Below, piece by piece: positions 24,817-33,749 of a DNA stretch of 64,000 nt. Made by a program: the position numbers and the translations under genes. The stretch's first letter is position 1, and every line of letters begins with the position of its first letter. This DNA is from Chromatiaceae bacterium (GTDB lineage: Bacteria > Pseudomonadota > Gammaproteobacteria > Chromatiales > Chromatiaceae), in contig JACKMU010000004.1 of assembly GCA_024235215.1 (NCBI GenBank), positions 62,001 through 126,000 on the forward strand. The letters are read 5' to 3'. Below the pieces are notes generated by a model that saw only the letters and a list, made by a program, of their open reading frames with translations, was not told where the DNA came from and made no database searches.

Positions 24817-26157
24817 ATGCCTGAACTAACCCCCCAAGAGATCGTCCGCGAATTGGACAAACACATTATCGGTCAGGACGCCGCCAAACGATCGGTCGCG
24901 ATCGCACTGCGCAACCGCTGGCGTCGCAGCCAGGTAGCCGAAGAGTTGCGCAACGAGATCACGCCAAAGAATATCCTGATGATCGGTCCGACCGGCGTCG
25001 GTAAGACCGAAATCGCGCGACGCCTGGCGAAACTGGCCAACGCGCCATTTATCAAAATTGAAGCGACCAAATTCACCGAGGTGGGCTATGTGGGTCGCGA
25101 CGTCGAGTCGATCATCCGCGATCTGTGCGATTCAGCGATGAAGATGGTGCGCGAACAGGAGATGGAAAAGGTCCGGGACAAAGCGGCTGACGCCGCAGAG
25201 GAGCGGATACTTGATGCCCTGCTTCCACGTCCGAAGCAGAACAGCTGGGAGACCGAGAGTGACCGCGCCGCAAACAGCGACTCCGAAACCCGCAACAAAT
25301 TCCGGGTAAAGATCCGCAACCGCGAGTTGGACCACAAAGAGATCGATATCGAGGTGAGCAGCAGTCCACTGGGAGTCGAGATCATGGCACCTCCCGGGAT
25401 GGAGGAGATGACCAGTCAGTTGCAGGGACTGTTTCAGAACATCGGTGGTGGCCGCATGCGTAAACGCAAGCTGAAGATCAAGGATGCGTTGAAGATTCTG
25501 CAGGATGAAGAGGCATCCAAACGGATCAACGATGAGGATCTGAAACTGCGCGCGCTGGAGATGGTGGAACAGAACGGTATCGTGTTTCTTGACGAACTGG
25601 ATAAAGTGGCGCGCCGCTCCGAGTATGGAGGCCCGGATGTATCCCGCGAAGGGGTGCAGCGTGATCTGCTCCCACTGGTGGAGGGGTGCACCGTCTCGAC
25701 CAAGCAGGGCATGGTGAAAACCGACCATATTCTGTTCATCGCTTCCGGTGCGTTTCACTTGGCCAAGCCCTCAGACCTGATCCCGGAGTTGCAAGGACGC
25801 CTGCCCATCCGGGTCGAACTGAACGCACTGACCAGTGACGATTTCGTGCGGATTCTGACCGAGCCGGACGCCTCCCTGACCGATCAGTACAAGGCGCTGC
25901 TAGCCACTGAAAATGTGCAGTTGACCTTTTCCGATGAGGGTATTCAACGCATTGCCGAGATCGCATGGCAGGTCAACGAGAGCACCGAGAATATCGGCGC
26001 GAGACGTCTGCACACAGTAATGGAACGGTTGCTGGAGAGCATCTCTTTCACCGCCAGCGAAGTTCCGGGCTCAGCCATCAACATCGATGCCAAGTACGTC
26101 GACAATAACCTCAAAGAGCTTGCCGCGAACGAGGACCTGAGCCGGTACATACTGTGA
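24817..26157 (+). CDS. hslU: ATP-dependent protease ATPase subunit HslU
   Basis: AAA+ unfoldase that feeds proteins into HslV. 446 residues, full length. Walker A is GPTGVGKTE at about residues 57-65; Walker B is GIVFLDELDKVA; the I-domain lies between them (about 105-245). The C-terminus SRYIL is the tail that docks into HslV. It forms an operon with hslV and probably continues into the DUF971 gene and ubiE-ubiJ-ubiB. Confidence 0.98.
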   Translation: MPELTPQEIVRELDKHIIGQDAAKRSVAIALRNRWRRSQVAEELRNEITPKNILMIGPTGVGKTEIARRLAKLANAPFIKIEATKFTEVGYVGRDVESIIRDLCDSAMKMVREQEMEKVRDKAADAAEERILDALLPRPKQNSWETESDRAANSDSETRNKFRVKIRNRELDHKEIDIEVSSSPLGVEIMAPPGMEEMTSQLQGLFQNIGGGRMRKRKLKIKDALKILQDEEASKRINDEDLKLRALEMVEQNGIVFLDELDKVARRSEYGGPDVSREGVQRDLLPLVEGCTVSTKQGMVKTDHILFIASGAFHLAKPSDLIPELQGRLPIRVELNALTSDDFVRILTEPDASLTDQYKALLATENVQLTFSDEGIQRIAEIAWQVNESTENIGARRLHTVMERLLESISFTASEVPGSAINIDAKYVDNNLKELAANEDLSRYIL

Positions 26158-26225
26158 CGACAGGTTTCGCCGGGGATCCCCGGCAGCTGCGCCACACTCA
26201 ATTATCAATACAGGAACGATCAGCC

Positions 26226-26591
26226 ATGTCGAAGCATATCCCCACAGAACTCAACCTGCACCGTCAATCCCGCATCCTGGAAGTCACATTCAATGATGAG
26301 GCCCATTTCAATCTGCCGTGTGAGTACCTGCGGGTCTATTCCCCATCAGCCGAGGTGCAGGGCCATGGCCCCGGACAGGAAGTGCTACAGCTGAATAAAG
26401 AGGATGTGAACATCGACCGGATTGATCCGGTGGGTAATTATGCGGTCTGCCTCCATTTTGACGACGGCCACAATACCGGCATCTACTCCTGGGATACGCT
26501 CTATGAGCTGGGTGCCAGCCATCAGCAGAAGTGGCAGCAGTATCTGGAACGGCTGGAGGCGGCTGGACACAAACGGAAAGGCTCCAATTGA
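26226..26591 (+). CDS. DUF971 (gamma-butyrobetaine hydroxylase-like N-terminal) protein
   Basis: 121 residues, one DUF971 domain: TELNLHRQSRILEVTFNDE, then FNLPCEYLRVYSPSAEV and a terminal SWDTLYELG. The domain is shared with the N-terminus of gamma-butyrobetaine hydroxylase, but here it stands alone without the oxygenase part. In Mrp and related proteins the domain is linked to iron-sulfur protein assembly; whether this applies is unknown. ATG 26226 has AGGA upstream; the longer frame from 26154 overlaps hslU. ubiE starts 1 base after its stop. Confidence 0.88.
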   Translation: MSKHIPTELNLHRQSRILEVTFNDEAHFNLPCEYLRVYSPSAEVQGHGPGQEVLQLNKEDVNIDRIDPVGNYAVCLHFDDGHNTGIYSWDTLYELGASHQQKWQQYLERLEAAGHKRKGSN

Positions 26592-26592
26592 G

Positions 26593-27342
26593 ATGAGTGA
26601 GGAGCATACGACCCATTTCGGTTACGAACAGGTCGGGATTGGCGAAAAAGCGGAACGCGTGCGCGCGGTATTCGATTCGGTTGCCACCCGTTACGACCTG
26701 ATGAACGACCTGATGTCGCTGGGCATTCATCGGCTGTGGAAGCGGTTTGCGGTAGAGCTGGCCGGTATCCGGCCGGGCCAACGAGTGCTCGATCTGGCCT
26801 CGGGCACCGGCGATCTGGCAGCCCGCTTTGCCGGCCTGACCGGACCCGACGGACTGGTGGTGATGTCCGATATCAACGCTGCAATGCTGACCCAGGGGCG
26901 TCTGAAAATGGCCGATCAGGGTCTGGTGGGTAACCTGGTCTACGCTCAGATCAATGCCGAACATATCCCGTTTTCCGACAACACTTTCGACTGCATTACC
27001 ATCGGTTTCGGCCTACGCAACGTCACCAACAAACCGCTGGCGTTGGAGGCGATGTACCGGGCACTCAAACCAGGGGGAAGAGTGCTGGTGCTCGAGTTTT
27101 CCCGGCCGGTAAACAGACCGCTCAAAACTGTATATGACATCTACTCCTTTAAACTGCTCCCGCTGCTGGGCAGACTGGTGGCAAACGATGAACGGAGCTA
27201 CCGTTATCTGGCGGAGTCTATCCGTATGCATCCCGACCAGGAGCAGCTCAGGCAGATGATGGAGGAGGCCGGACTGGAAAAATGCGACTACCACAACCTG
27301 ACCGGTGGTATCGTCGCCATCCATCGGGGCTTCAAGTTCTGA
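26593..27342 (+). CDS. ubiE: ubiquinone/menaquinone C-methyltransferase UbiE
   Basis: SAM-dependent methyltransferase in the benzoquinol C-methylation step of ubiquinone synthesis (and demethylmenaquinone methylation). 249 residues. SAM-binding motif I is VLDLASGTGDLA at about residues 65-76; the family signatures (FGYEQV...YDLMNDLMSLGIHRLWK near the N-terminus and GGRVLVLEFS) are clear. ATG 26593 is right after the DUF971 stop (TGAGATG). The frame open upstream belongs to the overlapping gene. It heads ubiE-ubiJ-ubiB. Confidence 0.97.
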   Translation: MSEEHTTHFGYEQVGIGEKAERVRAVFDSVATRYDLMNDLMSLGIHRLWKRFAVELAGIRPGQRVLDLASGTGDLAARFAGLTGPDGLVVMSDINAAMLTQGRLKMADQGLVGNLVYAQINAEHIPFSDNTFDCITIGFGLRNVTNKPLALEAMYRALKPGGRVLVLEFSRPVNRPLKTVYDIYSFKLLPLLGRLVANDERSYRYLAESIRMHPDQEQLRQMMEEAGLEKCDYHNLTGGIVAIHRGFKF

Positions 27343-27383
27343 GCCACGGAAGATAGGCAGTCGACAATGGACGGGCAAAAACC

Positions 27384-28001
27384 ATGAGCTTCTCGGCATT
27401 CGCCTACGCAGGACTGGAGACAGCCTTTAACCAATATCTCGAATTGGATGAGCACGCCCACCAGGCGATGACCAAACTGCACGGGCGCATCATCGCTATC
27501 GAGATCCTCGGTCTGGGAAGTACGCTCTATCTTGTTCCCGGTCCGCAGCGCGTACAGATACTGGAGGCGTACGAAGGTGCGCCCGACTGCTGCATCAGCG
27601 GTACACCACTGGCATTGGCCAGGATGAGAGACAGCCGTGCCAGCGACCAGCTCTTCTCAGGAGCGGTGGAGATCAGTGGCGACACCGAGCTGGCGCACCA
27701 GCTGAGCAAGATACTGAGCGGAATGGAGATCGACTGGGAGGAGCAACTCTCCCGCTTCACCGGTGATCTGATCGCACACCGGTTGGGCAATCTGCTGCGC
27801 AGAGCACGCGCCTGGGGTGTGGAATCCAGCACCACCCTGGGACTGGATATTCAGGAGTATCTGCAGGAGGAGTTGCGCCTGCTGCCAGGGCGGTCTGAAA
27901 TCGAGGAGTTCCTCAACGCTGTCGATACGCTGCGCGATGATGCGGAACGGCTGCAGGCACGTCTGGACCAGCTGCTCAGTCAGGGGGACAAAACGGAATG
28001 A
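27384..28001 (+). CDS. ubiJ: ubiquinone biosynthesis accessory factor UbiJ
   Basis: 205-residue protein with an SCP2-like lipid-binding domain in the N-terminal half (HGRIIAIEILGLGSTLYLVPG to SGDTELAHQLSKIL) and a C-terminal coiled coil (DDAERLQARLDQLL). UbiJ organises the aerobic ubiquinone biosynthesis complex with UbiK and holds the hydrophobic intermediates. It lies between ubiE and ubiB, the standard arrangement, and its stop overlaps the ubiB start (ATGA). Confidence 0.93.
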   Translation: MSFSAFAYAGLETAFNQYLELDEHAHQAMTKLHGRIIAIEILGLGSTLYLVPGPQRVQILEAYEGAPDCCISGTPLALARMRDSRASDQLFSGAVEISGDTELAHQLSKILSGMEIDWEEQLSRFTGDLIAHRLGNLLRRARAWGVESSTTLGLDIQEYLQEELRLLPGRSEIEEFLNAVDTLRDDAERLQARLDQLLSQGDKTE

Positions 28002-29653
28002 TCCGTCCGTCGGAGGCCTTCAGGCTGATCCATATCAATTGGATACTACTGCAGCATGGCCTTGATGAGGTGATACTGGCGCTGCATTTCTTCCGGCCGC
28101 TGCGTTTCATCCTTTACCTGAACCCTTGGTACTGGATCCGGCACAAAAAACTGCCGCCTTATCCGGTTCGTATCCGGCGTGCGCTGGAAGAGCTTGGACC
28201 CATCTTCGTTAAATTTGGACAGATTCTCTCTACCCGCAGGGATCTGTTGCCCGAACAGATAAGCAATGAACTGGCCAGACTCCAGGACGCAGTGCCGCCG
28301 TTTCCTGGAAAACAGGCACGGCAGATCGTCGAACAGGCTTTTGGTCGGCCGGTCGAGGAGCTGCTGGATGAGTTCGACGAGACCCCGCTGGCATCCGCAT
28401 CGATTGCCCAGGTTCATACGGCACGGTTGAAGAACGGAAGAAAGGTGGTGGTCAAGGTGTTGCGCCCCGGTATAGAGAAGATCATTCGGCGCGATGTCGG
28501 TCTGCTCTTTCTGATCGCCGGGCTGGCCAACCGCTATTGGAGCGAAGCCCGACGCTTGCGGCCACTGGAGGTGGTGGAGGATTACAAGAAGACCATCCTC
28601 GACGAATTGGATCTGCATCGCGAGGCCGCGAACGCAGCGCAACTGCGCCGCAACTGGGAGGGGAGCGAACTGCTCTATGTTCCGGAAATCTTCTGGGATT
28701 TGACGCGCAAGAATGTGCTGGTGATGGAACGGATCACCGGCACACCGGTGGGTGAGGTCGAGGCCCTCAAGGCCCAGGGCATCAGTATGCGCCAGCTGGG
28801 TGAACGGGGTGTGGAGATCTTTTTCACCCAGGTTTTCCGGGACAATTTTTTCCATGCGGACATGCACCCGGGAAATATTTTCGTCGAGCCCGACGGGCGT
28901 TATATCGCAGTCGATTTCGGCATCGTGGGTTCGCTCACCCAGGCCGATCAGCGCTATTTGGCGGAGAACCTGCTCGCTTTCTTCAATCGTGACTACTTCC
29001 GCGTGGCAGAGCTGCACGTCGAATCGGGCTGGGTTCCGCGCAACACCCGGGTGGATGAGTTTGAATCGGCGATTCGCTCGGTGTGCGAGCCCATCTTCAA
29101 CAAACCGCTCAGCGAGATTTCGTTCGGACACTTCCTGGTTCATCTGTTCCAAACCGCGCGTCGCTTCCACATGGAGATTCAGCCACAGCTGGTACTGTTG
29201 CAGAAGACGCTGCTCTACATCGAAGGGCTCGGCCGTCAGCTCTACCCACAGCTCGACCTGTGGACCACCGCCAAGCCGTATCTGGAGCGTTGGATGGAGG
29301 AGCAGGTTGGACCCAAGGCATTCTCACGTAAACTGCGGAAGAATCTACCCAAGATTGCGGAGCATGCTGCAGACATGCCACTGCTGCTGCACAAACTACT
29401 TAAAGACGCTGCCGAACATCGGCTGGAGCTGCAGTGGAAATCGGAAGAGTTGCAGCAGCTGCGCAAGCAGCTTCAGCAGGCGAACAGCAACAACATCTGG
29501 GCAGTGAGCGGGAGCGCGATGCTCATCTCCGGTGCACTGCTGCTTACCTTGGGGCCGAGCATTCTGCTGCCGGCATCGGTAGTGACCGGGGCCGGTATCG
29601 GCCTTGGCTCGGCCGGTGGATTGCTGGTGATTCGTGCATTGCTGCGAACCTGA
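27998..29653 (+). CDS. ubiB: ubiquinone biosynthesis regulatory protein UbiB
   Basis: ABC1/ADCK-type protein-kinase-like ATPase needed for ubiquinone synthesis; inner-membrane associated. 551 residues. The family KxGQ motif is FVKFGQILSTRRDLLP at about 70-85; kinase-like motifs follow (VVVKVLRPG, FHADMHPGNIFVEPDG, VDFGIVG). Two transmembrane segments end the protein (about 505-545: AVSGSAMLISGALLLTLG and following). Start overlaps the ubiJ stop by 4 bases. It is convergent with secF. Confidence 0.97.
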   Translation: MIRPSEAFRLIHINWILLQHGLDEVILALHFFRPLRFILYLNPWYWIRHKKLPPYPVRIRRALEELGPIFVKFGQILSTRRDLLPEQISNELARLQDAVPPFPGKQARQIVEQAFGRPVEELLDEFDETPLASASIAQVHTARLKNGRKVVVKVLRPGIEKIIRRDVGLLFLIAGLANRYWSEARRLRPLEVVEDYKKTILDELDLHREAANAAQLRRNWEGSELLYVPEIFWDLTRKNVLVMERITGTPVGEVEALKAQGISMRQLGERGVEIFFTQVFRDNFFHADMHPGNIFVEPDGRYIAVDFGIVGSLTQADQRYLAENLLAFFNRDYFRVAELHVESGWVPRNTRVDEFESAIRSVCEPIFNKPLSEISFGHFLVHLFQTARRFHMEIQPQLVLLQKTLLYIEGLGRQLYPQLDLWTTAKPYLERWMEEQVGPKAFSRKLRKNLPKIAEHAADMPLLLHKLLKDAAEHRLELQWKSEELQQLRKQLQQANSNNIWAVSGSAMLISGALLLTLGPSILLPASVVTGAGIGLGSAGGLLVIRALLRT

Positions 29654-29766
29654 TGCACTTTTTTCCCATTCACGCCGGATAATGGGATTACCGATGCGGT
29701 TCAATTCAGCCAGTAGCCCGACGCTCGCCTCGCAGCCCCATAAACTAACTGAATCTGCCTATCCAG

Positions 29767-30693
29767 TTAGGGTGCTTCATCCGGCTTTTTTGCAGACACC
29801 ATATTCTCGCGTTTGACGCCCAACCAGAGCGCCAGCGGACTGGCTACATAGATAGAAGAGACAGTACCGATCAGGATTCCAATGATCAACACCAGCGAGA
29901 AACCGTGCAGCGCGGGGCCGCCAAGAAAGTAAAGTGCAACGACCACAAGCAGGGTAGTCACGCCAGTCATCAACGTTCGGGACAAGGTTTGATTGATCGA
30001 TGCGTTCATCACCTCTACCACTGTTGCGGAACGCATGCGGCGGAAGTTTTCGCGGATGCGATCGAACACCACAATGGTGTCATTGAGCGAATAACCAATT
30101 ACCGCGAGTACCGAAGCTAGGACATTCAGGTCGAACTCCAGCCTGAAGAGAGAGAAAACACCGATGACAAACAGCGCATCGTGCACGGTTGCCAACACCG
30201 CGCCGAGTGACAGGCGCCACTCGAAGCGCAACGCCACGTAGATCAGAATTCCGATCAGCGCGAAGAGCATGGCCAGTCCACCCTGCTCAGCGAGTTCATC
30301 TCCCACTTGCGCACCGACGAATTCAACTTTTCGCATTTCGATTGTGCCACGGCTTGCCGACTGAAGAACCGAAAGCACCTGTTTGCTGAGTTCACCACTC
30401 TGCTCGCCGCTGCGCGGTGACAGCCGCACAATCAGGTCGCGGGTTGAGCCGAAATGCTGTACCACAGCGTCAGCGAACCCACCTTCGGTCAGAGCCTCCC
30501 GAACTAGCCCGAGCTCTATAGGTTCCGGTGCGCTCAGTTCGATCAGCGTCCCACCCGTGAAATCCAATCCCAACTCCAGACCGCGAAAGAAAATTGACCC
30601 AAGGCTGACTGCGATAAACAGAGCAAGCGTCAATGCCATTAGACGGCGCTGCCCCATGAAGTCGATATGGGTTTCATTACTAAATAAACGCAT
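29767..30693 (-). CDS. secF: protein translocase subunit SecF, without adjacent secD
   Basis: Inner-membrane RND-type subunit that, with SecD, uses the proton gradient to help Sec export. 308 residues, complete: TM1 near 17-35, periplasmic domain with GLDFTGGTLIEL, then five TM segments (SLNDTIVVFDRIREN is the conserved cytoplasmic-side motif; family residues in LDFTGG and the TM4-5 region are intact). secD normally lies immediately upstream in yajC-secD-secF, but here a 433-bp stretch and a DJ-1 gene lie there. SecD must be elsewhere or absent. Confidence 0.95.
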   Translation of the reverse strand: MRLFSNETHIDFMGQRRLMALTLALFIAVSLGSIFFRGLELGLDFTGGTLIELSAPEPIELGLVREALTEGGFADAVVQHFGSTRDLIVRLSPRSGEQSGELSKQVLSVLQSASRGTIEMRKVEFVGAQVGDELAEQGGLAMLFALIGILIYVALRFEWRLSLGAVLATVHDALFVIGVFSLFRLEFDLNVLASVLAVIGYSLNDTIVVFDRIRENFRRMRSATVVEVMNASINQTLSRTLMTGVTTLLVVVALYFLGGPALHGFSLVLIIGILIGTVSSIYVASPLALWLGVKRENMVSAKKPDEAP

Positions 30694-30788
30694 GATTAAA
30701 CAGACCTTTGCGGAGCATCGCTGTCTTGGAACGGGATGGTATCAGGGAGGGTGTCAGGAGAACCCTGGCAGGGACATAAAAGCTACGC

Positions 30789-31112
30789 TTAAACAGAAAA
30801 AGAGTCAACGTATCTGACACATTCGGAGTTGGTGCAAAAAAACAGCTTGGCTTGACAACGAGGCACCTCTGACTGCCTATGCAAAGTTTGTACTCGCGTT
30901 GCTGAACGCTCCGGTCGATCGCAAGTCACTATATCCACTCTGTCTGGGTCGGTTTGCGTTACGACCAGGAGCGTGCCATAGCAAGAGCGCGTTGCGCAGT
31001 ATGTCGGAAGCATGGGTGAGGTGAGGATTTTGTCGATTTCGGCTTCGGTGATGGCGATAACCTTGTCGTTTTGATTCTCTGCGTGTAGCACGATACCCTC
31101 TCCGATTGGCAC
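30789..31112 (-). CDS. doubtful small hypothetical ORF
   Basis: An open frame of about 107 codons between secF and the DJ-1 gene, starting at GTG 31112 (or TTG 31115). The first half has coding-like codon choice (VIAITEAEIDKILTSPM); the second half does not and is cysteine-rich. I do not recognise it, and no ribosome site is clear. It could be a remnant left by the rearrangement that removed secD, or chance. The remaining gap to secF (30694-30788) shows no gene. Confidence 0.25.
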   Translation of the reverse strand: MPIGEGIVLHAENQNDKVIAITEAEIDKILTSPMLPTYCATRSCYGTLLVVTQTDPDRVDIVTCDRPERSATRVQTLHRQSEVPRCQAKLFFCTNSECVRYVDSFSV

Positions 31113-31126
31113 CAAAGGGTAGCCTG

Positions 31127-31675
31127 TCAGCGCACCAGCGCCTGCTCCACCTGCTGACGTTTGGCACCACCCAGTAGCAGCTCGATCAACTCCAGGGCGA
31201 AATCCATCGCGGTCCCCGGTCCACGCGAGGTGATGATGGTGCCATCCCTGACCACCGCGCTGGATTCTATCGAGATGCCGCTACGGCCCGTCTTCTCCAG
31301 CGTCCCCGGGTAAGCTGTTGCGCAGCGCCCCTCCAACAGCCCTGCCGCGGCCAACACCTTCGGAGCAGCGCAGATTGCCGCGGTATAACAGCCGTTCTGA
31401 TGCATCGTTTGCAACAGACGATGAATGCGTGGATCCTGATTGAGGTGATCGGCACCGGGCAAACCACCGGGCAACACAATCATATCGAAGGGTTCATCCA
31501 ATACCTGATCCAGCGTGGTGTCCGGAACCAGCACTACTCCTCTGCTGGCCCTGACCGGCTGCGCATCGAGGCCGGCGCTGACTACCTCCACCCCGGCCCG
31601 CCGCAGCAGATCGATGACGGTTATGGCTTCGAGCTCTTCGCAACCTTGAGCAAGGGGGACGAGGGTTCTGGCCAT
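31127..31675 (-). CDS. DJ-1/PfpI family protein (YajL-like)
   Basis: 182 residues of the DJ-1/ThiJ/PfpI glutamine-amidotransferase-like fold. The nucleophile cysteine C102 is in AAICAAPKVLAAAG, and the partner glutamate lies in the N-terminal GCEELEA. The family includes oxidative-stress chaperones and protein/nucleotide deglycases; the short single-domain form with ICAAPKVL is closest to YajL. It overlaps the end of the yibQ-like gene by about 55 bases on the same strand, so both are probably co-transcribed with ctpA and envC upstream. Confidence 0.9.
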   Translation of the reverse strand: MARTLVPLAQGCEELEAITVIDLLRRAGVEVVSAGLDAQPVRASRGVVLVPDTTLDQVLDEPFDMIVLPGGLPGADHLNQDPRIHRLLQTMHQNGCYTAAICAAPKVLAAAGLLEGRCATAYPGTLEKTGRSGISIESSAVVRDGTIITSRGPGTAMDFALELIELLLGGAKRQQVEQALVR

Positions 31676-32442
31676 CTTCTTCTCCTCTGTTGCAGATCGA
31701 TCAGCGCTGACGTGGTGATCAGTTGTACTCCGCTACTGTTCAGGTTATCCAGAAAACGCTGCAGAACCAGCACCGTCTGTGGATAGGGGTGACCGATACC
31801 GACTGCGGAACCCCGCTCTTGCGCGCGTTGCAGCAGCAGCATGAGCTGCTGCTCTATCGCTTCGGTTTCGATCTCATTGTCCAGAAATACATCACGCCGG
31901 GTATTACGAATACCATATTCGGATGCCACCAGCTGAGCCACCGTATCACGGGTGGTCCGACTGTCCACGAAATAGTAGCGGGGACGCTCCAGCAACGTTT
32001 CCATCATCCAGGCCATGGCGCCAGGATGTTGTGTCAGTAGGCTGCCCATATGGTTATTCAGTCCCACCACATGCGGAACCGCAGCGAGATTGTCAATCAG
32101 CGTCTGCCTGAACTCGGCTTCGCTCATATACAGACGCAACGCACCAGGCCCTAGAGTATTGCCCTCGGCTGCATCCATCGGCAGATGCAACATCACCTCC
32201 TTGCCTAGCGCATGTGCCCGCTCCGCCAGCTGTACCGCATAGGGAGTATGGGGAAGAAAGGCATAGGTGACGGCACCCGGTAACATCAGTGCCGCCATCC
32301 CCTGCGCCTGATGATTACCCATATCATCAATAATGATGGCTAGCGCCGGCCGCTCATCCGCCATCGCTATTCGACAGACGATCGCCAGTACCAGCAACAA
32401 CAAATGTCGCTTTGCTCCCCCCCTTTGCAGGTGAATACTCAC
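31621..32442 (-). CDS. divergent polysaccharide deacetylase family protein (YibQ)
   Basis: 273 residues with a signal sequence (LLLLVLAIVCRIAMA). The divergent polysaccharide deacetylase (DUF610) fold is shown by ALAIIIDDMGNHQAQG, EVMLHLPMDAAE, LNNHMGSLLT and YYFVDSRTT. Substrate unknown; the family often sits next to envC and ctpA, as here, and is thought to act on envelope glycans. The start is GTG, sharing one base with the ctpA stop (TAGTG). The last codons overlap the DJ-1 gene. Confidence 0.9.
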   Translation of the reverse strand: MSIHLQRGGAKRHLLLLVLAIVCRIAMADERPALAIIIDDMGNHQAQGMAALMLPGAVTYAFLPHTPYAVQLAERAHALGKEVMLHLPMDAAEGNTLGPGALRLYMSEAEFRQTLIDNLAAVPHVVGLNNHMGSLLTQHPGAMAWMMETLLERPRYYFVDSRTTRDTVAQLVASEYGIRNTRRDVFLDNEIETEAIEQQLMLLLQRAQERGSAVGIGHPYPQTVLVLQRFLDNLNSSGVQLITTSALIDLQQRRRRWPEPSSPLLKVAKSSKP

Positions 32443-33746
32443 TAACCTTTTTTATGCACTATATAGAGTCCTTTCAACAGATTCAGCGCTTCGCCGAGCT
32501 GATAATCCGACTCGGCCAGATTGTTCGCTTCGACTTTCGCCCCGGGTCCACTCTCTTCTTCATTACCATTGGAATCGCCGTTCTCCAGGTGACCACTCAA
32601 GTCCGCCTCTTTAACCTGGGTCAGTTCCGGCTTGCCGACCGCGGTAACCTTGACGTCTGAAAGTTGTATATCGGGGATAATCCCCTCAGCCTGAATAGAG
32701 CGGCCGGAGGGAGTAAAGTAGCGGGCCGTGGTCAGTTTGACTGCAGAGTGGTCATTGACCGGAACGATCGTCTGCACCGAACCCTTGCCAAAAGTCCGTG
32801 CCCCCATGATGATTGCCCGGTTGTGATCCTGGAGAGCACCCGCCACAATCTCAGAAGCAGATGCCGAACCGCCGTTTACCAGCACAACCATCGGTGTCCC
32901 TTCCAGCACATCATCCGGTGCCGCGGTAAAATCGAGACGGGAGGCGGGATCACGACCCTGCGTGTAGACGATGATTCCCTCGCTGAGAAACGCATCGCTT
33001 ACTGCCACTGCACCGTTCAATATACCTCCCGGGTTGTTGCGCAGATCCAACACCAGGCCGCGCAGCCTGCCGTTCGACTGGCGTTTCAGTTCGCTGAGAT
33101 GTTGCAACATGTCTTCCGTGCTTCTGGACTGGAAATGGGAGATCCGCAGATAACCAAAACCCTCTTCCAGGATTCTGCTCTTGATGCTGGCGACCCGGAT
33201 TACATCGCGCACCACCACGATATTGAGCGGCTTCTCTTCGCCTTCACGTACGATGGTCAGCGTGATCGAAGTGCCGCGTTTACCGCGCATGAGCTTGACC
33301 GCTTCATCCAGGCTCACCCCCTTGATCGGTCGATCGTCCAGCTTGATGATCAAGTCGCCCGCGCGAATACCGGCGCGCTGCGCCGGCGTGTCGTCGATCG
33401 GCGCAATCACCTTGACGAAGCCGTCCTCCAGCCCCACTTCGATTCCCAGACCACCGAACTCTCCACTGGTACCCACCTGCAGGTCCTTGTATTCATCCGC
33501 ATTGAGGTATGCAGAGTGGGGATCAAGCCCGGATAACATGCCGCGGATAGCGTACTCAAGCAGCCGGCTGTCTTCGACCGGCTCGACATAGTCCTGCTTG
33601 ATACGACCAAAAATCTCCGCGAAAGCACGCAGCTCCTGCATCGGCAGCATGCGCTTCTCTTCCGCCGCCGCAACTCCCGAGACGAGGGCGCCCACCAGCG
33701 CAATAGACCAGCCCAATCCAATAACAGTACCCGTAATTTGCTTCAT
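32442..33746 (-). CDS. ctpA: C-terminal processing peptidase (S41)
   Basis: Periplasmic serine protease of 434 residues: signal peptide, PDZ domain (about 85-165: LGIEVGLEDGFVKVIAPIDDTPAQRAG, split here only for illustration), then the S41 fold. The catalytic serine is in the GGSASASEIV segment at about residues 292-301, the lysine in FGKGSVQT about 25 residues later. CtpA proteases degrade peptidoglycan hydrolases and other envelope proteins. An unstructured, acidic tail (GDSNGNEEESGPG) follows. It is part of the run envC-ctpA-yibQ-DJ-1; start and stop touch those of the neighbours. Confidence 0.95.
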   Translation of the reverse strand: MKQITGTVIGLGWSIALVGALVSGVAAAEEKRMLPMQELRAFAEIFGRIKQDYVEPVEDSRLLEYAIRGMLSGLDPHSAYLNADEYKDLQVGTSGEFGGLGIEVGLEDGFVKVIAPIDDTPAQRAGIRAGDLIIKLDDRPIKGVSLDEAVKLMRGKRGTSITLTIVREGEEKPLNIVVVRDVIRVASIKSRILEEGFGYLRISHFQSRSTEDMLQHLSELKRQSNGRLRGLVLDLRNNPGGILNGAVAVSDAFLSEGIIVYTQGRDPASRLDFTAAPDDVLEGTPMVVLVNGGSASASEIVAGALQDHNRAIIMGARTFGKGSVQTIVPVNDHSAVKLTTARYFTPSGRSIQAEGIIPDIQLSDVKVTAVGKPELTQVKEADLSGHLENGDSNGNEEESGPGAKVEANNLAESDYQLGEALNLLKGLYIVHKKG

Positions 33747-33749
33747 TCT

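Noticed and set aside
29662..29690. Hairpin CCCATT/AATGGG after ubiB as terminator
   Set aside because: The T-run is on the wrong side of the stem for ubiB, and its minus-strand complement is an A-run.
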